Below are positions 48,421 through 57,812 of a stretch of DNA of 64,000 bases, in pieces. The notes under the pieces are model-generated. The model was not told the DNA's origin and did not search any database. It saw only the letters and a list, made by a program, of their open reading frames with translations. Position 1 is the stretch's first letter. Every line of letters begins with the position of its first letter. This stretch comes from Chloroflexi bacterium HGW-Chloroflexi-10 (GTDB lineage: Bacteria; Chloroflexota; Anaerolineae; Anaerolineales; Anaerolineaceae), in assembly GCA_002840755.1 (NCBI GenBank), contig PHBZ01000020.1:62001-126000 (forward strand). The letters are read 5' to 3'. The position numbers were made by a program, and so were the translations under genes.

Positions 48421-51324
48421 TTAGTTATTGATAATCATCGGCAAATAGATCTGCACCGGGATAAATGGAACGCTGATGTTAACATTGGCTGTATCACTGT
48501 AATTCTGCCCATCCCAAACCCGGTAGGTAAAATGATCTACACCGGTAAATCCGATTCGTGAAGTATAGCTAAACGACCCATCTGCATTGAATATAAGTTT
48601 TCCATGCGCTACAGAACTTACAAGCTCTGCAATCAATGAATCACCCTCTACATCCTGGTCATTTCTCAAAACCCCAGCAGCTTCAACCACCAATTGCCGG
48701 TTCTGATCGACTCCATAGGCATCATTTACCGCGACCGGAACATCATTTATCGCATCTACCGTAATGGTGAAGGTTTGCTCATCACTACTGTCGCCACCAC
48801 CATTCGCCGTACCTCCATCATCATGGAGTCTTACAACCACCGTGGTACTGCCATTCGCATGCTCTGCAGGCATGAAAGTCAAATCGCCCACATCGCTAAT
48901 TGCCGGTGGCACACTGAATAAGTCTGCATCATAACCGCTAAGATAAAAGGTAAGCGTCTGGTCAACCTCATCTACCGGCCCCCGGATGATTTCTGTAGCC
49001 CAATTAGTGATGATTTGAGCACCGCTGTCTTCACCCACCCGGATATCCATGCCTTTTGTAAATCCAGGTGCATCGTTAACTGGGTCAATAGTGATACTGA
49101 ATGTCTCTGGCTTACTGAAATCAATTTGATCAAATAACCTGACCGTAACCAATGCCGCACCATTAGCATTATCAGCTGGTGTAAAATTAAGGTCGCCGTT
49201 AAGCGTATTAACTTCAGGTAGCGTTTCGAACAAAGAGTCATCATCCATGATCATTTCGAAGGTTAACATCTGATGATGCTCATTTGCCGGCCCGGCATGC
49301 ATTGCTTTAGCCCAACCAGGAATAGTTACCGTTTCGTCGTCTTCAAAAATGTGAATATCAGCACCTTTTTGGAAACCGGGAATGTCATTAACCGGGTTAA
49401 TCGTTATCATAAATGTTCGCAGCTCACTGGTATCATTACCTCCATTTTCAATACCGCCGTTATCGCTCAGCACAATCGATACCATAGTACTTCCATTTGC
49501 ATTTTCTGCCGGTGTGAAAGATAAATCCCCGGCTTCATTAATAGCCGGCGAAACGCTGAAGAGCGTCTCGTCATAACCACTTAAATGAAAAGTAAGCGTC
49601 TGACCAACCTCGTCCGCCTGTCCCGGGTTGATATTGGTTACCCAATTTGTTATGGTTTGAGCACCACAATCCTCATCCACCTGAATGTCTGCCCCCATGG
49701 TAAAAGTGGGGGCATCGTTATTTCCAACAATCGTGATGTTAAATGTCTGCGAAATGGTGTTTCTTAACACAGTTCCATTGGTGCTATCCATGACTTTGAG
49801 AAAAACAGTAACCTGGGTACTGCCATAAGCGTTGACTTGCGTCACAAAACGTAAATCACCATAAGCATTGATCTGTGGCTGCTCACTGAACAGAGTCGTA
49901 TCGTAATCACTTAAGCTGAAGGTCACTACCTGGTCAGGATAGGTCGGTAACCCAGCGTCAATATCGCCAGCCCATCCGTTCGCGTTAAAAAGTCCGCTGT
50001 CTTCATTTATAACAACATCCGCCCCTGCATTAAAAACGGGTGTCTTTTCCTTTACTTCAAAAAGCATGGCTGTTGATATTATTCTAAAATACTGCATCAG
50101 AAAATGCCAATCCATCACTCTGAATTGATAATCAAAAGGTCCAATCATTGCAGGATCATCCGGAATCGTCCATGCAAATTCATACAACTCATTCTCTGGC
50201 AACGGAATAGATATTTGATCACCATCCGGATGGCTATCAAACATTACCCCATTTAAATTCTCAAGGTTTAATTGGGCTTTAACATCAACCGGTTCGCCCC
50301 AGTTTTCCAACTGAACCGAAATAATTACCTCATCTCCCGGATAAAATTGGGAACGGGGAGCGCCGTCACCATCTGTAACAAAAATGTCCATATTCGCAAT
50401 CACTGGTAACAGAATATCCGGTTCCAGACGTGTGATGAAAAAATACCAGGGGTTATCCACATTTAAAATATTGGTATGGCCCAAATGAACCGACATGCGC
50501 GGCAATGCGAATATATTATCTGTAGCCGGATCAACCAGATCCTCATAATCTCCCCCGTATGCCACAGCGCCAATGAATTCATTATCTTCCAGAATTTGTT
50601 TGATTGCCGCGTTATCTGCGCCAATCCCGTGCGGATATGCGAAGGTGGATACAGTGTTCTCGCCTAGATGATCCTCCAACGCTTGTTTTGCGCCCACTAG
50701 TTCAGCAGTCAAAGTAACCGGGTCGTCTTCATATAAATCATCAAGATTACCGGGATGTGTTTTGGTATGTGAGCCAATCTCAAAACCATCTGCCGCCATT
50801 TCAACCAGTTCCGGCCAGATCACCTGGCAGCTTGGCACCCCGTCCCAATTAAACGTCACGCAACGATCCGCATCTAAATCTTCAACATAATCGGTAACAA
50901 TATAGAAAGTAGCCGTCATATTGCGCTCTTTTAGGGCCGGGTAAGCATACTCGTATATCCCCTGCTGGCCGTCATCAAAGGTAATCACTACAGGTTTAGC
51001 AGGCAATGGATTTTCGATAGGATCTTCCATAAAAGCTGCCAGATCCGCCAGAGAAACACTCGTATACCCATACGCTTGAATAATATCCAGATGGTTTTCA
51101 AATTGATCGGGAGTTACATAATAATCTTTTAAACCGGCAGGAACACCGGACAAATCCTCTGCTATATAATGGTAAGCCAATACGGGAATACGCCATTCAG
51201 CGCCAACATCCTGAGCAGAAATTATCAACGATAAGAGCAAAGAGATTAAGATGAATACTTTCATCCATCTGGATTTTATGAAATAACCAAATGGCTTACA
51301 CATCCGTTTATTGTTCCTTTTCAT
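48421..51324 (-). CDS. Polysaccharide deacetylase (CE4) fused to a tandem Ig/cadherin-like array
   Basis: 967 residues. The start is uncertain: ATG 51324 overlaps the upstream gene by 17 bases, while the ATG at 51303 has AAAAGGAA ten bases before it. A signal peptide (around MKVFILISLLLSLII) exports it. The NodB domain (about 45-290) has TFDDGQQG and the zinc motif SHTKTH, so an N- or O-deacetylase is likely. Then come four roughly 105-residue repeats, each with a GADI-x-V-x-EDS start and a GDLxFTPAxNANGS core, then one VCBS/cadherin_5-like domain (VDHFTYRVWDG). The C-terminus ends IYLPMIINN; comparable YLPxI tails recur on exported Chloroflexota proteins. Last gene of the exopolysaccharide operon. 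Confidence 0.85.
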   Translation of the reverse strand: MKRNNKRMCKPFGYFIKSRWMKVFILISLLLSLIISAQDVGAEWRIPVLAYHYIAEDLSGVPAGLKDYYVTPDQFENHLDIIQAYGYTSVSLADLAAFMEDPIENPLPAKPVVITFDDGQQGIYEYAYPALKERNMTATFYIVTDYVEDLDADRCVTFNWDGVPSCQVIWPELVEMAADGFEIGSHTKTHPGNLDDLYEDDPVTLTAELVGAKQALEDHLGENTVSTFAYPHGIGADNAAIKQILEDNEFIGAVAYGGDYEDLVDPATDNIFALPRMSVHLGHTNILNVDNPWYFFITRLEPDILLPVIANMDIFVTDGDGAPRSQFYPGDEVIISVQLENWGEPVDVKAQLNLENLNGVMFDSHPDGDQISIPLPENELYEFAWTIPDDPAMIGPFDYQFRVMDWHFLMQYFRIISTAMLFEVKEKTPVFNAGADVVINEDSGLFNANGWAGDIDAGLPTYPDQVVTFSLSDYDTTLFSEQPQINAYGDLRFVTQVNAYGSTQVTVFLKVMDSTNGTVLRNTISQTFNITIVGNNDAPTFTMGADIQVDEDCGAQTITNWVTNINPGQADEVGQTLTFHLSGYDETLFSVSPAINEAGDLSFTPAENANGSTMVSIVLSDNGGIENGGNDTSELRTFMITINPVNDIPGFQKGADIHIFEDDETVTIPGWAKAMHAGPANEHHQMLTFEMIMDDDSLFETLPEVNTLNGDLNFTPADNANGAALVTVRLFDQIDFSKPETFSITIDPVNDAPGFTKGMDIRVGEDSGAQIITNWATEIIRGPVDEVDQTLTFYLSGYDADLFSVPPAISDVGDLTFMPAEHANGSTTVVVRLHDDGGTANGGGDSSDEQTFTITVDAINDVPVAVNDAYGVDQNRQLVVEAAGVLRNDQDVEGDSLIAELVSSVAHGKLIFNADGSFSYTSRIGFTGVDHFTYRVWDGQNYSDTANVNISVPFIPVQIYLPMIINN

Positions 51325-52663
51325 ACCAATTCTTCAAAATATCCAAGGCGGGACGTCCGCAAGGTGAATAGCCAACAACATCAGTAGCTGCGGGTTCATT
51401 TCCACAATTCGCATCCACGGTTACATCTGGGTTAAACTGCCACCAGAATCCACCCAATAACCAGGTGACTCCGCCCCACGCTTCAAAAGTAGCCTGGTAG
51501 GCATTGGCCTGTGCCATATCATTCGGTTGCGGCTGGACAACCGTTCCATTTATTTCCACCGGATTATATTCATAAGAGCTATAACCGGTAAAATCTTTAT
51601 TTTCATAACCAATTTCCACAAAAATAACAGGTATTTGAGCAGAATTATGCCAGTCTTCTATAGCTTCAAATAAATTTGCCTGTTCGTCAGCGCGGTCGCT
51701 TACATCATTGTAGAACCACCCTCTATATAGCGCATCTACCCCTGGGTCTGTCACGAATATTTTATGAGGTGAGTAAAGATCAAAGTAAACCCCAATCCCC
51801 GCGTAATCAAAGTTATCCCAGAAACTAACCGGTAAGGGCTTGAATTGAGCAGAAAAAGCAATTTTCCCATCGGGTCCTACATCTTCATAATCCCCACCGA
51901 ATAATTCATACCAGGTAGCATGGTAAATAATCTTTCCTGGATAAATCGCTCTCACCTTTTCAGTCAGATCTTTCCAATACAGCTGATCGGTAGTGCTATA
52001 CGTCATCGAAGCCATTTCACTACCAATACAATACAATTCAATCTCTTCAGCTGCTGCCAATTCACCATAGTGCAAAATAAATTCCTCATAATCCGCAAAC
52101 CAGGCCTCACGGTCCACAGGTTCAATCAATGCCCGCCAGGCGCCTTCTGTTCCATTCCAGGCAATCTCTGGCTCTGCATGCGGTTTAAGCATCACTTGCA
52201 TACCCTGCTGGTGAATGTAACGTACCAATTTCACCACACTTTCGTCAGTTGGAGATTGGCCATCATATTCCGGGAGAAGGTTGGAACTACGCACATCTTC
52301 TTGAAACCAGGAAACCAGTAACTGGATAGTGTTCACCCCATTATCTTTCAAGCGATCCACCATTTGGTAGACGCTCGGCTGTTGATAACTATCGTTCCAA
52401 TATCCGGTTACCGCTGCACCACGATAAAGCCAGGAAACGGGTGGTGCATAACGAACCGGCATGGTAGAAAGGTCGGCCGTTTCGGACGGAAGCCTTTGTG
52501 TAACAGTGCTTAACGGGGCTGCTAATTCAGGAGAAACCGGATAACCGCTCGTATTCTGATTCATCTGACAACCCACTAGAATCACACAAAGCATCGCCGG
52601 AAACAAACACCACGCTACCCCAAAAAGCCAATTAAACCTTTTGTGGAGATTTATTCGGTTCAT
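51308..52663 (-). CDS. GH113-like glycoside hydrolase lipoprotein
   Basis: 451 residues from ATG 52663. The frame runs to 52771, but that start would overlap the upstream gene by 140 bases and bury the signal peptide; ATG 52663 has an AGGA just upstream and gives a proper lipoprotein signal ending LVGC (Cys32). The TIM-barrel that follows resembles GH113 beta-mannanases: YRGAAVTGYWND at the first strand, and probable catalytic glutamates in IGSEM (acid/base) and VEIGYEN (nucleophile). It would sit on the outer face of the membrane and trim or release the polymer made by the neighbouring synthase. Substrate unknown; mannan or aminosugar polymers are possible. Confidence 0.75.
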   Translation of the reverse strand: MNRINLHKRFNWLFGVAWCLFPAMLCVILVGCQMNQNTSGYPVSPELAAPLSTVTQRLPSETADLSTMPVRYAPPVSWLYRGAAVTGYWNDSYQQPSVYQMVDRLKDNGVNTIQLLVSWFQEDVRSSNLLPEYDGQSPTDESVVKLVRYIHQQGMQVMLKPHAEPEIAWNGTEGAWRALIEPVDREAWFADYEEFILHYGELAAAEEIELYCIGSEMASMTYSTTDQLYWKDLTEKVRAIYPGKIIYHATWYELFGGDYEDVGPDGKIAFSAQFKPLPVSFWDNFDYAGIGVYFDLYSPHKIFVTDPGVDALYRGWFYNDVSDRADEQANLFEAIEDWHNSAQIPVIFVEIGYENKDFTGYSSYEYNPVEINGTVVQPQPNDMAQANAYQATFEAWGGVTWLLGGFWWQFNPDVTVDANCGNEPAATDVVGYSPCGRPALDILKNWYEKEQ

Positions 52664-55600
52664 CAGGTCCTGTAATATTACTTTTTTCATGCAAACCATG
52701 CACGGTTTTTTCCCAATAATAGGGGTTGCGAAACAATTGTAAAAACCCTCGCCAGGCCGCAATACTGGCAAGCGCCCAATAAAACGGACTCAACAAAGCG
52801 TATTTAACCATACCATAGTAATTCCTTCGCATCGCACCGGCCACATTTATATACGTAAAGGCAAAATTACCAAAAAACAAACACACAGCACCCAGATAAA
52901 ATACAGCTGAAGGAAAAATTTGTTGAATAAATTGCCATTCGATCAGAAACCAGATCGTAGTAAATACCCAATATATTGGGTTTAATAAGGCAGAAAGAAA
53001 ATTTCCTCCTACAACAAATTGAAAACCCATAAATGCCTTCCAGCCAATTTCCTTCCATAAGCGTACCGGATGACGCATATGCACTAGCCAGGTCTGCATA
53101 TAACCTTTGATCCAGCGTGAGCGTTGTCGAATCCAGTTGCCCAATTTACTGTTTGCTTCTTCATAGGTGGTGCTATCAACAATGGCTGTTTTATAACCAC
53201 GCTTGTATAACCGAATACCCAAATCGGCATCTTCTGTGACATTATAAGGATCCCAAGCACCAATCTCTAACAACGCATCCCGTCGAAAATGATTACTGGT
53301 CCCTCCCAATGGGATAGGAGCCTGGCTGCTATTTAACCCTGGTAGGAAAAGGTCAAACCACATTGAATATTCGATGGTAAACCAACGTGTTAGCAAATTC
53401 TGGCCGCGGTTGTAATAATTCAATTTTGATTGAATACAAACCACTTCTGGAGGAAGTTTACTGAAAGCAAAAATCACCTTTTTTAATTGGTCCGCATCCG
53501 GGAGGTCCTCGGCATCAAAAATAACCACATAATCACCCCGAGCATGAATCAAACCGTAATTACAGGCTTTTGGCTTTGTCTTCGGCTGCGCGGTTGGCAC
53601 GACCAGGCCACGGAAGTGCGCAGGTGGATTCCAGTCAGTATATGCCTGGACCGTCGCAGTATCATCTTCTTCCATTAAGATCAAAATATCCAGTTTAGTT
53701 GCAGGATAATCCAGACGTCGTAATGCATTAAGCAAATCGGGAAGGATTTCAGCTTCATGATACACGGGTACCAAAACGCTATAAACCGGCAACTCACTTT
53801 CATCCAGATTATCAAGGTCATCCTGGGTTACCGGCACTTCAAGTTCTTCATCCAATGCCTGATAGATTAAATAAAGTTTATAACTGGAGAATGATAAATA
53901 AAATATCATTGCCAGGGTATTAATTATAAAAAAATATAAAACATAATCAAAGTACAACCAAATTGCTGAAACAATCAGAAAACCCACAAAAAAGATACTT
54001 TGACCCTTTGAAATAACCCGAAAAGCCGAATCCTCCGGAGAACGCATCAATAATTCCGAAACACTTTTTTCCAGATAGTCTCGGCTATAGATTTTTTCAA
54101 GAACCCGGTCCAGGTCACTTTCCATTACAATGACCGGCTCAATGGGCATTTTTAACAAGGTTCTGGCCATTTTAAGAGAAGATTCATCCAATGGATCGGT
54201 AATAGCCAGTGTTATGGATTGACCATTTTGTTGAATAGGGAGTAAACCGCTTTGACGCGCAATTTCCTCTGGAATAATCCGTGCAATTTCTTCATCAACA
54301 CTCACGGTTTGTAAATCAACAAATGGCAAATGCGACTGAGCTGCAATAAACTGGTAAAGCTGTTTTTGGGTAATATAACGCAGACTTAATAAAGCTCGTC
54401 CAATGCGTACACCGGTCCTTTGTGCCAGATCTAAAGACCGATTAAGTTGGTTACGGGTAATCAAACCTTCCAACAACAGATAAGTACCTAGATTCCGCCG
54501 GCCTAAGACGCGCTGAGTTGCTTCTTCCAACTCCCGGCGGGAAACTAAAATCGGCTTTATACGCTTATCGAGGACAGTCTGCATATCAAACAAATCATGT
54601 TGAAAATCAAGGTTTGCAAAAGCAACTATTACTTGTGATTCTGTTTCCGATAATGGCAGCGCCTGCCATTTTTTTGCCTGTTCCAATGAAATCATATGCG
54701 CTGTACCGGTATCCACAGGGTCAGTAACCACCATTCGCGTAACTTCTTCACCCAACGCAGTAATGATGGTTGTTTCTTTTTCTTGCAGCACCAACGAAAG
54801 TGTGGATATACCCAGGATCTTAGCAATCACCGGAATCACCTTCTCCGGTTTTTGCATCGTTTCTTCTGTAATAACAACATCCAAAGGCGTATTTTTATCC
54901 GCATATACTCTCAGGATTCGCGAAGCCGTCAACTGGGTTAATAATCCATTCTCAACTAATTTCTCAATAATGTGCAATTCCAAACGCCCAGTCTTTTTTT
55001 GTTGAGGAAGCACATAACGATCAATAACCGATTGAATAATCGATTCAGGAACAATCACCGGCCATACTCGTTTCCCGGTTGCCTTTTCTACTTCAGAAAA
55101 CATAGCCCCATCCAGAGCGCGGCTGGTTGCCACCCAGATTTGTTGTTCTGAAGTAAACAAAGGAAAGCAATTAAAAACTGCCATAAGGTTCCGCGGAATA
55201 TCGTTGAGTTCAGTTTCACTAAATTGAGTATGATCCAACCTGGCAAAGGGCAAGTTAAAATGCAATCCCTGCAATTCAGCGAAATCGACATCGTCCAACA
55301 AGCCGGTTTTTACCAATGGATTGCGGTCATCAATCCCATAATCCGGTTGTTCCTGAGCAGCCAATAACACTAATGGCGTAATCATTTTCAAAGAAAGTGC
55401 ATATTCTTCAACCGGTGGCAATGCGAAATCTTTTTTCTGCTTTTCATCAGGCAATTCAGTACGGAAGAATTCCGCTAATTGCAATTTATCAACCAGACTC
55501 GCATGAACAGCACAATCCAATATGCTTTCCAATACCCGGATCCGTTTCGATGTTGGTTCAACCATACCAATTTCACAATGATCATCAGAAACTTTTATCG

Positions 55601-56606
55601 GTATAAACTGTAGTGCACGCACCAACTCCGTTGAAATCTTATCATCCAAAGCAGCAATCAGTTCTTTGGATTTATCACTGGCGTTCTTATCTAAATCCAG
55701 ATAATTAACCTTATAATTTTTAGCTTTTGTTTCAAACCAAACCATTCTATCAATAAGATTCAACTCAAGAATTGAATCCTCAAAGGTCTTATATGTACGT
55801 TCCTGAAAGTTAATGGCTGTCAGGAGGTATTCTTCAGTCAGCAGGTTCTGCTGTACAAGTTTTTCAGCAATATCAATCTCTTGAATTTCTTCAATACTGC
55901 CTCTTAAATAAAACCGTCGGTATATTTTTTCCCAGGCATCTTGAGAAATAAGTACGCATTGTATGGGTATGCGAATTCTCTTTTGTACATCAGCCAATTG
56001 TGATTCTTGGAGCATTTTTGGGGAACCAACAACCAGATGGTTTCCCACCCAGCTTAAGGGCACAATTTGCAGATTTTGAACAATATCCCAGGGCAATAAC
56101 TCAGAGAAATCAGCCAAATTGTTTATTGCCTTCTCACGTAGATAGGGCACATGTTGAAGCAAAGCGTTTGCCTCCAATAAATCTTCCCCGCTGATTAGCC
56201 CCAAACGATCACAACTTTCCAGAAAAGAAAGGTCTTGTTTTAGAGATTTTTCACGTATCAAGGGTAAATGATCCGGCTGAATAAAACCCATCCGTAGACA
56301 CATGGATTCCGCGATAGGACCATCAGGATCTTGATTAACCTTGCCATATGCACGATCCAAAGCCGAGCACACATCCGAATAGACTGCCGGTAAAAGTTGA
56401 ATTTTTCTTCTGGTGACAAATTCAAGCCGCCGTATTGATTCAATATCATATGGCTTGGCGCAGGCAACAATCAAGCCACCATGTTCAATACGTAAAGGAA
56501 CCGCCTGGCATTCTCTGGCAGTTTTTTCCGGGAGTAAACGTAATACACTCTCTTCAGGTTTATAATTTTTTAACAAATAAACATTTTTGGTTTGGGTCAA
56601 TCTCAT
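52632..56606 (-). CDS. Family 2 processive glycosyltransferase with six N-terminal GspE_N/MshEN-like modules
   Basis: 1324 residues. Residues 1-845 hold six copies of a small module ending in a xxPLxxxxxxLxVAxxDP strand pair: about 35-88, 181-233, 334-382, 480-533, 649-704 and 788-844. The helical half preceding the sixth copy, RNLGTYLLLEGLITRNQLN and onward (704-757), keeps the LGxxLxxxGxI pattern of c-di-GMP-binding MshEN domains; the others are degenerate. Two or more membrane helices (about 870-915) lead to a GT2 domain with DAED (1031-1034), TED (1124-1126) and QRSRW (1161-1165), the motifs of processive synthases such as cellulose synthase, then four C-terminal helices. E. coli NfrB has the reverse order, GT2 then MshEN. 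It probably polymerises and exports a polysaccharide under cyclic-di-GMP control. Confidence 0.88.
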   Translation of the reverse strand: MRLTQTKNVYLLKNYKPEESVLRLLPEKTARECQAVPLRIEHGGLIVACAKPYDIESIRRLEFVTRRKIQLLPAVYSDVCSALDRAYGKVNQDPDGPIAESMCLRMGFIQPDHLPLIREKSLKQDLSFLESCDRLGLISGEDLLEANALLQHVPYLREKAINNLADFSELLPWDIVQNLQIVPLSWVGNHLVVGSPKMLQESQLADVQKRIRIPIQCVLISQDAWEKIYRRFYLRGSIEEIQEIDIAEKLVQQNLLTEEYLLTAINFQERTYKTFEDSILELNLIDRMVWFETKAKNYKVNYLDLDKNASDKSKELIAALDDKISTELVRALQFIPIKVSDDHCEIGMVEPTSKRIRVLESILDCAVHASLVDKLQLAEFFRTELPDEKQKKDFALPPVEEYALSLKMITPLVLLAAQEQPDYGIDDRNPLVKTGLLDDVDFAELQGLHFNLPFARLDHTQFSETELNDIPRNLMAVFNCFPLFTSEQQIWVATSRALDGAMFSEVEKATGKRVWPVIVPESIIQSVIDRYVLPQQKKTGRLELHIIEKLVENGLLTQLTASRILRVYADKNTPLDVVITEETMQKPEKVIPVIAKILGISTLSLVLQEKETTIITALGEEVTRMVVTDPVDTGTAHMISLEQAKKWQALPLSETESQVIVAFANLDFQHDLFDMQTVLDKRIKPILVSRRELEEATQRVLGRRNLGTYLLLEGLITRNQLNRSLDLAQRTGVRIGRALLSLRYITQKQLYQFIAAQSHLPFVDLQTVSVDEEIARIIPEEIARQSGLLPIQQNGQSITLAITDPLDESSLKMARTLLKMPIEPVIVMESDLDRVLEKIYSRDYLEKSVSELLMRSPEDSAFRVISKGQSIFFVGFLIVSAIWLYFDYVLYFFIINTLAMIFYLSFSSYKLYLIYQALDEELEVPVTQDDLDNLDESELPVYSVLVPVYHEAEILPDLLNALRRLDYPATKLDILILMEEDDTATVQAYTDWNPPAHFRGLVVPTAQPKTKPKACNYGLIHARGDYVVIFDAEDLPDADQLKKVIFAFSKLPPEVVCIQSKLNYYNRGQNLLTRWFTIEYSMWFDLFLPGLNSSQAPIPLGGTSNHFRRDALLEIGAWDPYNVTEDADLGIRLYKRGYKTAIVDSTTYEEANSKLGNWIRQRSRWIKGYMQTWLVHMRHPVRLWKEIGWKAFMGFQFVVGGNFLSALLNPIYWVFTTIWFLIEWQFIQQIFPSAVFYLGAVCLFFGNFAFTYINVAGAMRRNYYGMVKYALLSPFYWALASIAAWRGFLQLFRNPYYWEKTVHGLHEKSNITGPDEPNKSPQKV

Positions 56607-56612
56607 ATCGAT

Positions 56613-56894
56613 TTATACAACCACGTCTTCATCTTCATCAGGCAATTGCTCTTCTATCATTTCTTTTCGTTTGTTCATTGCTTGTGTACGCATCTGGTTA
56701 GCAACAACGAAAATTAAGTCCGAGAGAGCATAAACAGCTGCAAGTACGATTACCACAATAATAGGGACGGTAAATATACCGAGAAATAATGCTAAAAACA
56801 ATGCTAACCAAACCACCAGAATTAAAATAACCCGTACAACAATCCATATTGTCATAAATATTTCATTCATGGTGGTCTGGTCTTTTTTGGGCAT
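56613..56894 (-). CDS. Small two-helix membrane protein of the exopolysaccharide operon
   Basis: 93 residues that I cannot place in a family. Two hydrophobic stretches (about 14-40 and 43-65) are followed by a cytoplasmic tail that is first basic (MRTQAMNKRK) and then very acidic (PDEDEDVVV). GAGGAA six bases before the ATG is a strong ribosome binding site. It ends six bases before the glycosyltransferase gene, so the two are co-translated at least in part; an accessory subunit or assembly factor of the synthase is a fair guess. Confidence 0.65.
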   Translation of the reverse strand: MPKKDQTTMNEIFMTIWIVVRVILILVVWLALFLALFLGIFTVPIIVVIVLAAVYALSDLIFVVANQMRTQAMNKRKEMIEEQLPDEDEDVVV

Positions 56895-56936
56895 GGTTTA
56901 TTCCTCAGATATCATTCTTCTAAGCACCGCAAAAAA

Positions 56937-57812
56937 TCATCCTTCTTCAATTTCAGGCACAATAATATGCTGTACCTGAGAAAAGGTAATAATGGATTTA
57001 TCGGCACGAACTGCCAGCTCTAATGCTGTTTCAGCAGCATGATAAAGTTCCTTATCATCAAATGCATCTACACCAAATTCTGCAACGCCGATATGAACGC
57101 CTATGCGCATCTTGCGTGCCAGAGTATCCGTTATCCTTCTTGCGATAACCATCGTAGATTCACCCCCTGTTTCAGGCAAAATTATACCAAGATCTTCCTG
57201 CCCAAACAGAATATCCATTTCTCGCAATAAACTGCTCAATAACGCGCATACCTGACTCTGAATATCATGGTAAGCAGAAACTCCCTGTTCTTTTTTAATG
57301 TCTTCCTCATTTGCAATCTTGATTAACATCAGGCTCAATCCGGACTTATATCGCTGGCTACGAATCACTTCGGTTTTTAAAGTTTGTAGAGCGTAAGGCA
57401 AGCGCATAATCCCCAGTATGGGATCTTTTACCCAAAGGTCCTGAATAACATTATCCGTTTGTTCCAGCTTTTGTTGCAATTGAGCAATCTGTTTTGCTGA
57501 TATCCAACCTAATAAACCCGTACCAATGATCATGAAATTTGCAATCCCCAGGGCAATCAGCAAATCCGGGGTAATGGTGCGCAAAAGAAAGAAGGTGGCA
57601 TTATAAACACCTAAACTAACTACAACTGCTGCCAAAGCCGAAAAACGAAACAGGTTCGCAACAGAAATTATGGCGGTGAATAAAATCAACGCCAAAGCAA
57701 GAATTGAGGTGTCCGGTGCCGGGTCTGTCCGCAAAATTGCTACAGTGCCGGCAATTAACCAAGCAGCCAGAAGTGCTAAAGACAAGTATGGGAAACGATT
57801 TATGTGTTTCAT
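56937..57812 (-). CDS. Membrane protein with degenerate GGDEF domain
   Basis: 291 residues. Four membrane helices (about 8-105) and a short coiled linker are followed by a GGDEF fold (about 130-290). The active-site motif is changed to GQEDL in FGQEDLGIILPET, so the invariant glycine pair and metal-binding acid are lost, and no I-site is seen. It should not make cyclic-di-GMP, but may bind nucleotide or act as a scaffold. The start ATG overlaps the stop of the BcsB-like gene by four bases (ATGA), and the operon context ties it to the MshEN-containing glycosyltransferase. Confidence 0.8.
   Translation of the reverse strand: MKHINRFPYLSLALLAAWLIAGTVAILRTDPAPDTSILALALILFTAIISVANLFRFSALAAVVVSLGVYNATFFLLRTITPDLLIALGIANFMIIGTGLLGWISAKQIAQLQQKLEQTDNVIQDLWVKDPILGIMRLPYALQTLKTEVIRSQRYKSGLSLMLIKIANEEDIKKEQGVSAYHDIQSQVCALLSSLLREMDILFGQEDLGIILPETGGESTMVIARRITDTLARKMRIGVHIGVAEFGVDAFDDKELYHAAETALELAVRADKSIITFSQVQHIIVPEIEEG

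Noticed and set aside
52664..52771. Upstream extension of the GH113-like gene to ATG 52771
   Set aside because: It would overlap the glycosyltransferase gene by 140 bases and place the lipoprotein signal internally; ATG 52663 gives a correct signal peptide.
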